A stretch of 64,000 bases of DNA from Verrucomicrobiota bacterium (GTDB taxonomy: Bacteria > Verrucomicrobiota > Verrucomicrobiia > Limisphaerales > Pedosphaeraceae), in assembly GCA_021325145.1 (NCBI GenBank), contig JAJPHR010000031.1, forward strand, positions 1 to 64,000, written 5' to 3'. The notes beneath the pieces are model-generated. The model searched no databases. It worked only from the letters and a program-made list of their open reading frames with translations, and was not told the origin of the DNA. Numbering within the stretch: position 1 is the first letter of the stretch; every line of letters begins with the position of its first letter. Shown here in pieces: positions 7,465 through 16,051 of this stretch. The position numbers and the translations under genes are program-made.

Positions 7465-9459
7465 TTACTGAATAATAGGCAACCGCCAGGCCTCGTCGAA
7501 GAAGCCGGCGTCCGCAATGCTATTCTGGACTATGTTGACCATGGCATAATCCGGCAGTTTCGGGACCTGGAGGGCGTTGCTGGTGGGCGCGGCTTCGGCG
7601 AATGTGAAGCCGGAGTTGATGACGACGTAACGTTTTGGGTTCAGCGGGTTCGGATAGATGAGCACCGGGATGTGGTCCTGATTGGAAAAGCGCCTGCCGG
7701 AATAATCCACGCTGGTGCGGTTCCAGTGGATGGGGAGGTCGCGGGCGATGCGGCCAAGCAGCCGGTTGCTGTGCGGATCGCCCCAAAGGACCAGGTTGTT
7801 CGCGGCGATGTCGGCGTCGGTGACGTCGGTGTCGTTCTTGACGCGAGGTTCGCCGCGGAATTGCAGGCGCCATTCCTGGGCGGCGTTGGCCAGGGCGTTG
7901 GTTGTCCATTGGCCGACCCGTGTGTTGATGGGGCTGCCGGTGGGGCGCACCATGATGAATGAATCCATAAATGCGTCGTCGATGGGACCTTGCAATCCGT
8001 GCTGCTTGCGCAACGGCCCGTTGTCCGTGGATGGGATCGCTTGCCAGCCCGAAGATGTCTTCTGGAAATGAGCGGTCCATGAGCGGTCGGGAGCGACCGG
8101 TGCGCCTTCCACCGCGCGGCCGTCGATCATCACGCGCGGGCGATGAACAGTTTCCAGCGGGCACAAACCTGCGGGCATGGATAACGTCAGCGCCGAGACA
8201 TTGGTCGTAGTCACACTGACTGAATCCGCGCCGGAGATTTGCGCATTCACCCGCGCGCAATTCCAATGATGCTCCAAGCCGTCCACGGTCACCCAACCCA
8301 TTTGATTGTAACGCAACGACCACGTGGTGAACCGCACTTCCTTTGGCAGCGGGTTGCGTCCTTGCGCCATTAAAGCATCCACGCGCCGCGCAACCTCCAC
8401 TTTCGCAACGGGCTCAAATTTGTGGGCGGTCCTGGGTCCGATAATGTGAACCAGTTCAAGCCCCTCCGCTGCCATGGCGCGGCTCATGAGTTCGGCCGCT
8501 TGTCGTTGCGGATCAATTTCGCCGCTGTAGGCGACGACCGGGCAATTGAATAGATTCCCCGCGCAATCGGTGATGTCGTAAAGATGCCAGAGCCGTTCCT
8601 CGTACCAAGGCGGCGCATTCGTCTGCCGGATCAGCTTCTGAAAAATCGCCGTATCGACGAACCCCGCTCCGGGCGATGCCGCCGCCCACAAACCGGCATA
8701 ATGCCCGGCCAGATGCCACGTCGCCGCGCCGCCCATGGAAAAGCCGCGCACCGAGATGCGGTTCTCGTCGATCGGATAATGCTTGCGCACATCGTCCAAC
8801 GCTTCGAAAACATCCACTTCGCCGGCAAACTTGAAGGCGTTGCAATAACGGCCGTATGGATGCAGCACGATCGTGTCTTCCGGCGTGAACTCCCCCCGGT
8901 TCCTTTCGCGGTCGGCAAGAAAGCTGAGTTCGCTGCCGTTATTGTTGCGACCGTGGAACCAAAGATCCAGGCGATGCTTATGTTCCGCGCCCGCCCCATA
9001 CGATGCGGGAACGACAAGGCCGTAAGGCTGAACGGACCCGTCCAGCCGTGAGATGTAGCCGTGCACGACCAAACCCGTCGCGGTGTTCCAGGGAGCTTTT
9101 CCCTCGGCGAGCGAGCGAGCGCGTTCAGCGCCTTCCTTGAGCAACTTGCCCGCCTCGGTGAAATCGTTTGTCCTGTAAAAAATGTTGTCCTCCAGCGCGT
9201 AGCGGACAGCGTTATAATAGATCTGAACGTCCGGCAAGAATTGCTGCAACTCCGGCTTTGACTTGAGCGCATTCTTCAATTCCTGGATTTGCCAGGCCAG
9301 GTCCGAGACTCCCTTCTCCAAATCGGCTTTGATCTCCGGTGGGACATCAATCCCGACGGGCGGCATGCGGGGACTGGCGCGGTTCCCCACCGGCGCATCG
9401 GCGCCAAAGGCAAATCCAGCCGAGCAAAGAACGAGGAAACACACGCGGAAGATCTTCAT
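7465..9459 (-). CDS. Secreted alpha/beta-hydrolase, prolyl-oligopeptidase/esterase type
   Basis: The start MKIFRVCFLVLCSAGFAFGA gives a signal peptide; the frame extends 11 codons further upstream, but without signal character. After an N-terminal helical region, residues about 150-350 form an alpha/beta-hydrolase: LDLWFHGRNNN (oxyanion strand), RGFSMGGAATW with the nucleophile serine at about residue 241, the acid region YSGEIDPQRQ, and the histidine region RTAHKF. The C-terminal half is beta-rich with a second conserved part (VLWGDPHSNRLL). Such proteins are common secreted carbohydrate esterases or peptidases in Verrucomicrobiota and Planctomycetota. The substrate is unknown. The gene is divergent from the sugar operon starting at 9570, with 110 bases between. 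Confidence 0.8.
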   Translation of the reverse strand: MKIFRVCFLVLCSAGFAFGADAPVGNRASPRMPPVGIDVPPEIKADLEKGVSDLAWQIQELKNALKSKPELQQFLPDVQIYYNAVRYALEDNIFYRTNDFTEAGKLLKEGAERARSLAEGKAPWNTATGLVVHGYISRLDGSVQPYGLVVPASYGAGAEHKHRLDLWFHGRNNNGSELSFLADRERNRGEFTPEDTIVLHPYGRYCNAFKFAGEVDVFEALDDVRKHYPIDENRISVRGFSMGGAATWHLAGHYAGLWAAASPGAGFVDTAIFQKLIRQTNAPPWYEERLWHLYDITDCAGNLFNCPVVAYSGEIDPQRQAAELMSRAMAAEGLELVHIIGPRTAHKFEPVAKVEVARRVDALMAQGRNPLPKEVRFTTWSLRYNQMGWVTVDGLEHHWNCARVNAQISGADSVSVTTTNVSALTLSMPAGLCPLETVHRPRVMIDGRAVEGAPVAPDRSWTAHFQKTSSGWQAIPSTDNGPLRKQHGLQGPIDDAFMDSFIMVRPTGSPINTRVGQWTTNALANAAQEWRLQFRGEPRVKNDTDVTDADIAANNLVLWGDPHSNRLLGRIARDLPIHWNRTSVDYSGRRFSNQDHIPVLIYPNPLNPKRYVVINSGFTFAEAAPTSNALQVPKLPDYAMVNIVQNSIADAGFFDEAWRLPIIQ

Positions 9460-9569
9460 GCGGGCGAGCATACTCCCCCCGGACGTGGGCATTCAATTCG
9501 AAAGGAAGTCTCTGGTTGTAATATTCGTGTCAGTCGGCATTCTTCCGGTGGTAACAACATCAGACATTT

Positions 9570-9800
9570 ATGACCGAGCCAGAGAGGGAGATCATCCAGT
9601 TCCTGAAGCTAAACCCCGAGACATTTTTCAACCGCAAAGAGATCAGCCGCAAGGCTCGCCGGCGCAGCGAATATGAAGAAGACCCGCACTGGGCGGCCGC
9701 CCCGCTCAGTTCCCTCGTGGCCCAAAAGTTCGTCGAGCAGAATGACAGCGGCCATTACCGCCTCAGCCAAAACTACGAGCGACTGCCAGGATCGATGTAA
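9570..9800 (+). CDS. Small winged-helix-like protein heading the sugar operon
   Basis: A 76-residue protein, MTEPEREIIQFLKLNPETFF onwards, whose pattern (helix, 'N-R-K-E-I-S-R-K-A' recognition-like helix, then the beta-hairpin FVEQNDSGHYRLS) resembles a winged helix-turn-helix. It lacks any ligand domain. Its TAA stop is followed immediately by the GTG start of the oxidoreductase gene, so the two are certainly co-translated. A local transcription regulator is the obvious guess, but nothing proves DNA binding. Confidence 0.65.
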   Translation: MTEPEREIIQFLKLNPETFFNRKEISRKARRRSEYEEDPHWAAAPLSSLVAQKFVEQNDSGHYRLSQNYERLPGSM

Positions 9801-10934
9801 GTGGACTTGAATCTTTATCCAACGCTGCCGAACAAAAAGGACTTTCGAATCGGGGTCCTTGGCAGCGGGTTCATCGTCAACGAGTGCCATCTGGTGGCGT
9901 ATCGCAAGGCTGGTTTCAACCCGGTTGCCATCGCTTCACGGGACCGCGAGCATGCCGCCAAGGCAGCCTCGCGCCACGGCATTCCGCGCGTGCACGATAG
10001 CTACGAGGCGCTTCTTGATGATTCCACCGTCGAGGTCTTGGATATCGCGGTGCCGCCGAACGCCTTGCTCGGGTTGATCAAGCAGGCCTGTGGACGCCGC
10101 ACGGTCAAGGGCATCCTTGCCCAAAAGCCGCTCGGCGTGAATTACGCCGAAGCGGTCGAAGCTGTCCGCGCCTGCGAAGATGCGGGCATCACTCTGGCCG
10201 TCAACCAAAACATGCGCTACGACCATTCGGTGCGGGCGGCGAAGACCTTGCTGCAGAATGGAACCATCGGCGAGCCGGTGATCGCGACCATCGACATGCG
10301 CGCCATTCCGCACTGGCAACCCTGGCAGAAGGAACTCGGCTGGGCCACGCTGCGCATCATGTCGATTCACCATCTCGATACGTTCCGGTATTGGTTTGGC
10401 GAACCGGAACGGATTTATTGCAGCACGCGGCCTGATCCGCGCACAACGTTTCCCCACACCGACGGCATCTGCACTTACATTTTAGAGTACGCGAATGGAT
10501 TGCGGTGCATTGCCATCGACGACACCTGGACAGGACCGGCGCGGGAAGGTTGTCCGGCTGACCTTGGAATCAAATGGCGCATCGAGGGGCTCAATGGATT
10601 AGCCATCGGGACGATTGGCTGGTGCCACGAGCCTTACACGACGCCATCGACGATTCAGTACGCGTCCAAGGGCCAGCATGGTTTCGAGGCGCCCGTGTGG
10701 CCGGAGGGTTGGTTTCCGGATGCCTTTGCCGGAACGATGGCGGAACTGCTCTGCGCGCTGGAGCACGGGATTCCGCCATCGATCAGTGGCCGGGACAATT
10801 TGAAGACGATGGCGTTGGTTGAAGCGGCGTATCTCAGCGCGGAATCGCACGAGGCTTTGTCATTAGTAGCAAGCGAAGAACACTCTCATGCCCTCGCCAA
10901 AAGACCGCTGCCAATTCCGGTTTGTGTCCGCTGA
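9801..10934 (+). CDS. Gfo/Idh/MocA family sugar oxidoreductase
   Basis: A 377-residue NAD(P)-dependent dehydrogenase of the glucose-fructose oxidoreductase/inositol dehydrogenase family. The Rossmann motif FRIGVLGSGFIVNECHL is at residues about 15-31, and the catalytic lysine lies in ILAQKPLGVN at about residue 111. The C-terminal domain includes IMSIHHLDTFRYWFGEPERI. It uses GTG 9801 directly after the TAA of the preceding gene; no better internal start leaves the Rossmann fold intact. With the two downstream isomerases it forms a typical sugar or inositol modification operon. The substrate cannot be read from sequence. Confidence 0.9.
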   Translation: MDLNLYPTLPNKKDFRIGVLGSGFIVNECHLVAYRKAGFNPVAIASRDREHAAKAASRHGIPRVHDSYEALLDDSTVEVLDIAVPPNALLGLIKQACGRRTVKGILAQKPLGVNYAEAVEAVRACEDAGITLAVNQNMRYDHSVRAAKTLLQNGTIGEPVIATIDMRAIPHWQPWQKELGWATLRIMSIHHLDTFRYWFGEPERIYCSTRPDPRTTFPHTDGICTYILEYANGLRCIAIDDTWTGPAREGCPADLGIKWRIEGLNGLAIGTIGWCHEPYTTPSTIQYASKGQHGFEAPVWPEGWFPDAFAGTMAELLCALEHGIPPSISGRDNLKTMALVEAAYLSAESHEALSLVASEEHSHALAKRPLPIPVCVR

Positions 10935-10956
10935 GAGTTGCTGCTAATAGTTCGCC

Positions 10957-11778
10957 ATGAAGCTCGGGATCATCAACAGCGCGTTTCACCAGGCCGGCGT
11001 GGATACGGCGACCGGACTCAAGCACATCGCGCGGATTGGCTTTGATGCGGTGGATGTGTTCACCGAGGCGGTGGGAATTTCGAAGAAAGAGGTCAGCCTC
11101 GTGGCCAATACCACGGCGAAGTTGGAATTACCCATCGTATCACTGCCGGTGGTGGCGGTTGGGTTGATTGATCTCAACGAGCCAGTGCGGGAGTTTCATA
11201 TCGAGCGCTGCCAGAAATTCATCGATCTTGCCAAAATCTGGGGCGCAAAGAACATCCTGCTGGTGCTCGGCGAATACATCTGGCAGCGGGAGGTGATCCC
11301 GCCGGAAGAGCAATGGAAATGGGGCCTCGAAACCTGCCGCCGGCTCGGGGATTACGCGGACAAGCGCAAGATCGACATTGCGCTGGAACTCGAGCCATTT
11401 CGACTGAGCTTGCTGAACAACGTCCGTGAGATGGCGCGGTTTGTGGACGAGTGCGATCATCCGCGCGTGCGGGCGAATATCGACATCAGCCATCTCGTGC
11501 TGTCGGACACGAGCCCGACCGAATTGAAGAGGCTGAAGGGCAAGGCGATCCATGTCCACCTGAGTGATTGCGATGGCAAGGTCCACGGCGATCTGCCGCC
11601 CGGTCGCGGCGTGGTGAAGTTTGCGCCGTATCTGCAAGCAATCAAGGAACTCGACATCGACGGGGCGGTTTCAATTGAACTTGAGTACGCGCCCGACCCG
11701 TCGAAGATTGTGGAGTGGGTTGAAGAGGCGTATCGTGAAACCGCCAGGCTGATGGAACTGACGGGATTGCGAGATTAA
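10957..11778 (+). CDS. Sugar phosphate isomerase/epimerase (AP endonuclease 2 TIM-barrel family)
   Basis: A 273-residue TIM barrel of the xylose isomerase-like superfamily. Metal-ligand regions are ALELEP (about residue 147), RANIDISHL (about 178), HVHLSDCDGKVHGD (about 205) and SIELEY (about 240), matching the Glu-Asp-His-Glu set used by IolE/IolI/tagatose epimerase-like enzymes. It starts with ATG 22 bases after the oxidoreductase stop and is separated by 4 bases from a second, distinct member of the family. The likely reaction is isomerisation or epimerisation of a keto-sugar made by the dehydrogenase. Confidence 0.88.
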   Translation: MKLGIINSAFHQAGVDTATGLKHIARIGFDAVDVFTEAVGISKKEVSLVANTTAKLELPIVSLPVVAVGLIDLNEPVREFHIERCQKFIDLAKIWGAKNILLVLGEYIWQREVIPPEEQWKWGLETCRRLGDYADKRKIDIALELEPFRLSLLNNVREMARFVDECDHPRVRANIDISHLVLSDTSPTELKRLKGKAIHVHLSDCDGKVHGDLPPGRGVVKFAPYLQAIKELDIDGAVSIELEYAPDPSKIVEWVEEAYRETARLMELTGLRD

Positions 11779-11782
11779 ATTT

Positions 11783-12745
11783 ATGAGAATTGGTTTTCTG
11801 ACTGAGGCAAGTGTCGAACGGCTGGAATGGGCCAGGCAAAATGGGTTCGGCTCGTTCGAGTGGATGCGATTTGATACCAGCCCTTCCGGCCCGAAGGAAT
11901 CAAACTGGCGTCCGTTTGCGGAAACGGTCGCGGCGGAGGCCAGGGTGCGCGACCTTCGCATCTCGGCGATTGGCGCGCTTTATAAAAATCCACTCGATCC
12001 CAAGCAGAGCGATTATGCGCGGGCCACGTTCCGGCGGGCCATCGAAGTCGCCGCCCATATCGGGGTCCGGACGGTGGCTGGCTTTCCCGGCGCGGTCATT
12101 GAGTTGGATACGCATTCCAAAGGCGAGAACCCGGTTTACAAACCATTCGAGCAGTTTATGCCACGGTTGCTTGAGTTCTGGGAACCGCTTGCCCGTTTTG
12201 CGGCCGAGCGCGGCGTGCGCATCGCTTTCGAGCATTGTCCCATGGGCCATTATCATTTGCCAATTATGGGATTCAACATGCTGGCCCAACCGGCCATGTG
12301 GGAACGGCTGTTCAACGAAACCAAATGCGAGAACATTGGGTTGGAATGGGACGCGAGTCATCTGATTTGCCAGTTCATCGATCCGGTGACGAACATTCAC
12401 AAGTTCGGCTCACGCATCTTTCACGTGCACGCCAAGGACGCGTACGTCAACCGTCATCTAATGGAGGTGTATGGCATCTGTCATCCCGGAGTGACGGAAC
12501 ATCGCTGGCCAGGTTTGGGACAATCCAGTTGGGCGGAGATCATTCACGCGCTGGTGCGGGCGGGTTACGATTCGGACTTAAACCTCGAAGGGTGGCACGA
12601 CCCGGTTTATCGAGATCACGGAGCCGTGGCCCCCGCGGATATCGCGCTGAACATCAACGACCGCGTGGCGGGGCAAAAGTTGGAGGAAGCGGGGCTGTTG
12701 ATCGGCAAGCGCACGCTTGAACAGTTCGCGCCGAAGGAAGGTTAA
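11783..12745 (+). CDS. Second sugar phosphate isomerase/epimerase, distant paralogue
   Basis: A 320-residue TIM-barrel protein beginning MRIGFLTEASVERLEWARQN. Metal-ligand regions are IAFEHCPMGHYH, IGLEWDASHL, RIFHVHAKDAYVNRH and LNLEGWHDPVYRD. It differs clearly from the preceding enzyme, so a recent tandem duplication is unlikely and the two probably act on different steps. The gene follows after 4 bases. Its stop overlaps the stop of the convergent exporter gene (12742-12745). Confidence 0.88.
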   Translation: MRIGFLTEASVERLEWARQNGFGSFEWMRFDTSPSGPKESNWRPFAETVAAEARVRDLRISAIGALYKNPLDPKQSDYARATFRRAIEVAAHIGVRTVAGFPGAVIELDTHSKGENPVYKPFEQFMPRLLEFWEPLARFAAERGVRIAFEHCPMGHYHLPIMGFNMLAQPAMWERLFNETKCENIGLEWDASHLICQFIDPVTNIHKFGSRIFHVHAKDAYVNRHLMEVYGICHPGVTEHRWPGLGQSSWAEIIHALVRAGYDSDLNLEGWHDPVYRDHGAVAPADIALNINDRVAGQKLEEAGLLIGKRTLEQFAPKEG

Positions 12746-13662
12746 GCCCCTGGAGAAAGTATCTCTCCGCCCGGCTGTGGAACTGGTTCTTTGGTCTTGA
12801 TCTGTCGCGAAAGGCCCAAAACCAGCCCGGCGATGATGGCGAGGCAGCCCCAAAATTGTCCCCAATGCAGCGGCTCGCGGAGCCATACGGCGGCCAGAAC
12901 GACACCCGCGACGGGCTGGGCGAAAATCGTCAGCGCCGCAATGTTTACATCGGATTCGCGCAGGACCACAAACCAAAACCAATAGCCAATGGCCGTGCAG
13001 AACACGGACAAGTAGGCGATCAACCACCAAAGATGCAATGGCATCACACGAGCGTCATTGAAGGTCTTGACCCCATCCATCAACAGGTTGGCCGCGGTGC
13101 CGCTCACCAGGGCGAGCGTGAGCGTTTTCATTGGATCAGCTTCCTGAACCAGACGCTTGCCCAGTACAGAATAGGCGGCTTCACAAAGAAAACTGGAAAT
13201 GAAAATCAGGCTCGCGGTCAATCCGGCCACCTGAAACCCAGCGCCGAACAACCCGTTCAGCAGCGCAACTCCGAACATGCCCAAGCCGAACCCAGCCCAC
13301 CGGCGCGGGCCGATATGTTCGCGCAGGAAGATGGCGGCGGCAACCGACGTGACGAGCGGTTCCATCGCCATTAACACCGAGGTGTTGCCCGCCGTGCTGA
13401 GCTTATTGCCCCACACCTGAACGCGATGCCCCAGCATGAACACCACGCAGCCCATCAACAGCGTCTTTAGCAGATCCCATCCGCGCGGCGCTTTCCCGGG
13501 CAGCCAGGGCCAGAGCATCAGCAACGGAACCGTGGCCAGGCCAAAACGCAGGGTGACGATGCCTCCGGGCGTGAGATAATCTCCCAAGGGCTTGTAAATA
13601 CACAAGGAAGCCGCCCAGAGGAAGTTCATGAGGATCAGGAGAATGAGGTAGGAAGGGCGCAT
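12742..13662 (-). CDS. EamA/DMT-superfamily transporter
   Basis: From the ATG at 13662 the protein has about 306 residues and ten hydrophobic helices (MRPSYLILLILMNFLWAASL to LGQFWG-CLAIIAGLVLGL). The two five-helix halves and the motif FLCEAAYSVLGKRLV are typical of EamA (RhaT-like) exporters. The frame continues upstream into the repeat at 13663-13851, but that part is repeat-encoded and was excluded. Substrate unknown. EamA members export amino acids, sugars or other metabolites. Stop codons overlap with those of the convergent sugar operon. Confidence 0.88.
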   Translation of the reverse strand: MRPSYLILLILMNFLWAASLCIYKPLGDYLTPGGIVTLRFGLATVPLLMLWPWLPGKAPRGWDLLKTLLMGCVVFMLGHRVQVWGNKLSTAGNTSVLMAMEPLVTSVAAAIFLREHIGPRRWAGFGLGMFGVALLNGLFGAGFQVAGLTASLIFISSFLCEAAYSVLGKRLVQEADPMKTLTLALVSGTAANLLMDGVKTFNDARVMPLHLWWLIAYLSVFCTAIGYWFWFVVLRESDVNIAALTIFAQPVAGVVLAAVWLREPLHWGQFWGCLAIIAGLVLGLSRQIKTKEPVPQPGGEILSPGA

Positions 13663-13851
13663 TTGATCAACCTCCAAGCTGCAATATCCAAGCCCCAGAA
13701 AAGCTCCAATATCCAAACTCCAACGCTTCGAGAAGGCGTTGTTGCGATGCAATATCATTAAAGAGCCACTGCCCAAGACGAGTCGCGAGTCCCATTGGAG
13801 CTTGTAGCTTGTAGCTTTTCTGGAGCTTGGTGCTTGGTGTTTGGAGCTTAC
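13663..13851 (-). repeat. Intergenic low-complexity inverted repeat ('aagctccaa' type)
   Basis: The whole gap between the exporter and the phosphoglycerol transferase consists of two facing arms made of short, near-repeated words such as 'agctccaa', 'atatccaa' and 'agcttgt'. The left arm is about 13671-13726 and the right about 13795-13849. They share the perfect 11-base core ccagaaaagct (13695-13705) and its complement (13813-13823). A unique stretch of about 65 bases lies between. The arms could form a long hairpin in RNA and so act as a transcription boundary, but no T-run follows. The pattern is reminiscent of dispersed text-like repeats in related genomes. Confidence 0.75.
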
Positions 13852-15843
13852 TCATTGAGTGCCTTCCAAATGCACCCGATACCGCTCATGCATGTACAAC
13901 TCATCCGCCACCTGGTACATCGCCGTCGCGTCGCGTTCCAATTCGAGATCGGTCGCATCCGGGTCTTTGATGCGGCGCAGCTCTTCGACCTTCGGGTTGC
14001 CGTGATAAAACTCCACCAATTTGTTGATGCCGAGCACGACCATCCGGTTATCGCGGAACATGCCGATGTCCCGGTTATGATTGATGAGCACGCGCCCGCC
14101 TTCCGGAGGGCTGTTCAGCAAGTCGCGTCCGAAAAACATCGTTTGATACGGACGGCCCAGCAGGCCGAGAATGGTCGGCGAGACATCCAGCGAGCAGCCG
14201 AGTTGCGGCAGGCGCTGCGGCTCCTTGACCACGGCGGGGCCAATGATGAGCAATGGAATCTCGTAGGAGAAAATCGGGATGTCCTGGCTGCCATAGACGC
14301 GCGCGCCGTGGTCCGCCACGACCACGAAGATGGTTTTGGAGTAGAACGATTCATTCTTCAACATTTTGAAATAGCGTCCCAGCGCATAGTCGGTGTATTT
14401 GACGGCATTTTCGCGCGTGCGTTTGTCCGGGTCCTCGGGAATCCGGCCCTTGGGGTACGTGTACGGCTTGTGATTCGAAACTGTGAGCACGGTGGCGAAG
14501 AAGGGCTTTCCCGCGGCTTCGAGCGTGCGGAATTCCTGGATCGCGCGGTCGTAGAGATCTTCGTTGCAGACGCCCCAGATGGTGGCAAAAGTTGGCTTCT
14601 CGAAATGCTTTTGCTCGACGAATTTGTCGTAACCGTTGTTCACCGCGAATGAACGCATGCCATCAAACAGTCCCCTGCCCCCGTAAAGAAAAATCGTGCT
14701 GTAACCATCCCGCTTGAGAATGCGCGCGATGGTTTCCACATTGTCGGAACGATCGCGCTTGACGATGGAGTCGCCGGGCAACGGCGGGAACGAGGAAAGC
14801 ACGCCCTCGAAGCCGCGCACTGTGCGATTGCCGGAGGCGTAAAGATTCGTGAACAGCATGCCTTCCTCCGCCGCTAGGCGGTCCAATTCCGGCGTGAGCG
14901 TGTTGCTCCGGCCGAGGCAGCCCCAGAATTCGGAACCGAGGCTTTCTTCGAGCATGATGACCACGTTGTATTTCGGCTTGTCCAGGCTGCCGGCGATGCT
15001 GCGTTGGAGCGAGTTGGTGTCCCCGGGTGCGGTGGCGGGGCCGTTCGTTGCCGGCGCCGCCGGAGACACAAACGTGGCGTTCGGTTCCGTTAAGAGCCGC
15101 CGGGTGCGTTGATATGCTTCCTCGCGCGGCAAGGTTCGATAGAAGGCGGAATAATCAAGATTGCGTGACCAGGCGGCGGTCACGAACGCCAATGTGCCGT
15201 TGTTTGCCACCTCGTTGAGGACGCGTTCGTTGCTGAATCGCGATTCGCCTCCGCTAACGGTGAACCACAAAACAACACACAAGCCCAGCGCACCCGCGAA
15301 ACGCAGCATTCTTGCTCCCGCGCGGGTGGGAATGTCCCAAATGGGTTTTGTGAGCTGGTGCACCGCCACCAGCAGACACGCGGCAAACACGCCGCACACA
15401 GCGAGGATAATGCCGACCGGGTAAGTATCCCAAATGTTGACGAATGTTTCGTGCGGGTACCACAGGTAATCCACGGCGACGGTGTTAAAGCGCGATTTGA
15501 ATTCCTCGAAGAAATAAAATTCTGCGAATAGAAGGAATACCTGGATGAACCAGAACAGGAAAAACGCGCCTTTAAAGAAAAAGCGATGCCCCCAGAAACG
15601 AAATAAACGATCCGGAATGATGGCCAGCCAGAAGACCAGCGGCAGAGTCAGCGCCAGCGCCGCGAATATGTCCAGGTGAAGCCCGATGAGGAAGGCCTTC
15701 AGGAGATCCACGAAATGCACCGGCGTGGGCTTGAAGAAGCAAAACAGCACCACGCGCAAAGCAAAGCAACAGCCGAGCAGGGCCAAAAAATTGACCGCTG
15801 CCAGCGAAAATCGGGATCGAGCCCGTATTTCAGACGCTTTCAT
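13852..15843 (-). CDS. LtaS-like phosphoglycerol transferase / sulfatase-fold membrane enzyme
   Basis: A 663-residue protein. Five transmembrane helices lie in residues 1-200 (LGCCFALRVVLFCFF, DIFAALALTLPLVFWLAI, FFLFWFIQVFLLFAEFYFF, VGIILAVCGVFAACLLV, FAGALGLCVVLWFTVSG). A periplasmic alkaline-phosphatase-fold domain follows from about residue 290: NVVIMLEESLG (metal Glu), ASGNRTVRGFEG (nucleophile Thr), VVVADHGARVYG (metal Asp-His). This is the layout of lipoteichoic acid synthase and of OpgB/MdoB-type phosphoglycerol transferases. In a Gram-negative-type cell the likely job is to decorate a glycan or lipid with phosphoglycerol or a similar group (inference). It ends within one base of the repeat region. 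Confidence 0.88.
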   Translation of the reverse strand: MKASEIRARSRFSLAAVNFLALLGCCFALRVVLFCFFKPTPVHFVDLLKAFLIGLHLDIFAALALTLPLVFWLAIIPDRLFRFWGHRFFFKGAFFLFWFIQVFLLFAEFYFFEEFKSRFNTVAVDYLWYPHETFVNIWDTYPVGIILAVCGVFAACLLVAVHQLTKPIWDIPTRAGARMLRFAGALGLCVVLWFTVSGGESRFSNERVLNEVANNGTLAFVTAAWSRNLDYSAFYRTLPREEAYQRTRRLLTEPNATFVSPAAPATNGPATAPGDTNSLQRSIAGSLDKPKYNVVIMLEESLGSEFWGCLGRSNTLTPELDRLAAEEGMLFTNLYASGNRTVRGFEGVLSSFPPLPGDSIVKRDRSDNVETIARILKRDGYSTIFLYGGRGLFDGMRSFAVNNGYDKFVEQKHFEKPTFATIWGVCNEDLYDRAIQEFRTLEAAGKPFFATVLTVSNHKPYTYPKGRIPEDPDKRTRENAVKYTDYALGRYFKMLKNESFYSKTIFVVVADHGARVYGSQDIPIFSYEIPLLIIGPAVVKEPQRLPQLGCSLDVSPTILGLLGRPYQTMFFGRDLLNSPPEGGRVLINHNRDIGMFRDNRMVVLGINKLVEFYHGNPKVEELRRIKDPDATDLELERDATAMYQVADELYMHERYRVHLEGTQ

Positions 15844-16051
15844 TCGAGTTCAAATAAGACGAATTTACCGCGAGCGTAAACTCTCTTTTGCTTTAGCTCG
15901 GATGACAACCAAAATTTGCTTGGGCGAGGACAAAATTTGTACGTTCCTGGTGTAAGGCTGGAAGTAAAACCGGCCTTCTGAATACAAGCCCGGTCGTTTT
16001 CGTCTCTTGCTCCGTTTAGGGATTGAAAATCCCGCAGATTCAGTTATTCTA

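Noticed and set aside
13663..13851. CRISPR-like array
   Set aside because: The words are too short and irregular, arranged in inverted arms, with no spacers and no cas genes.
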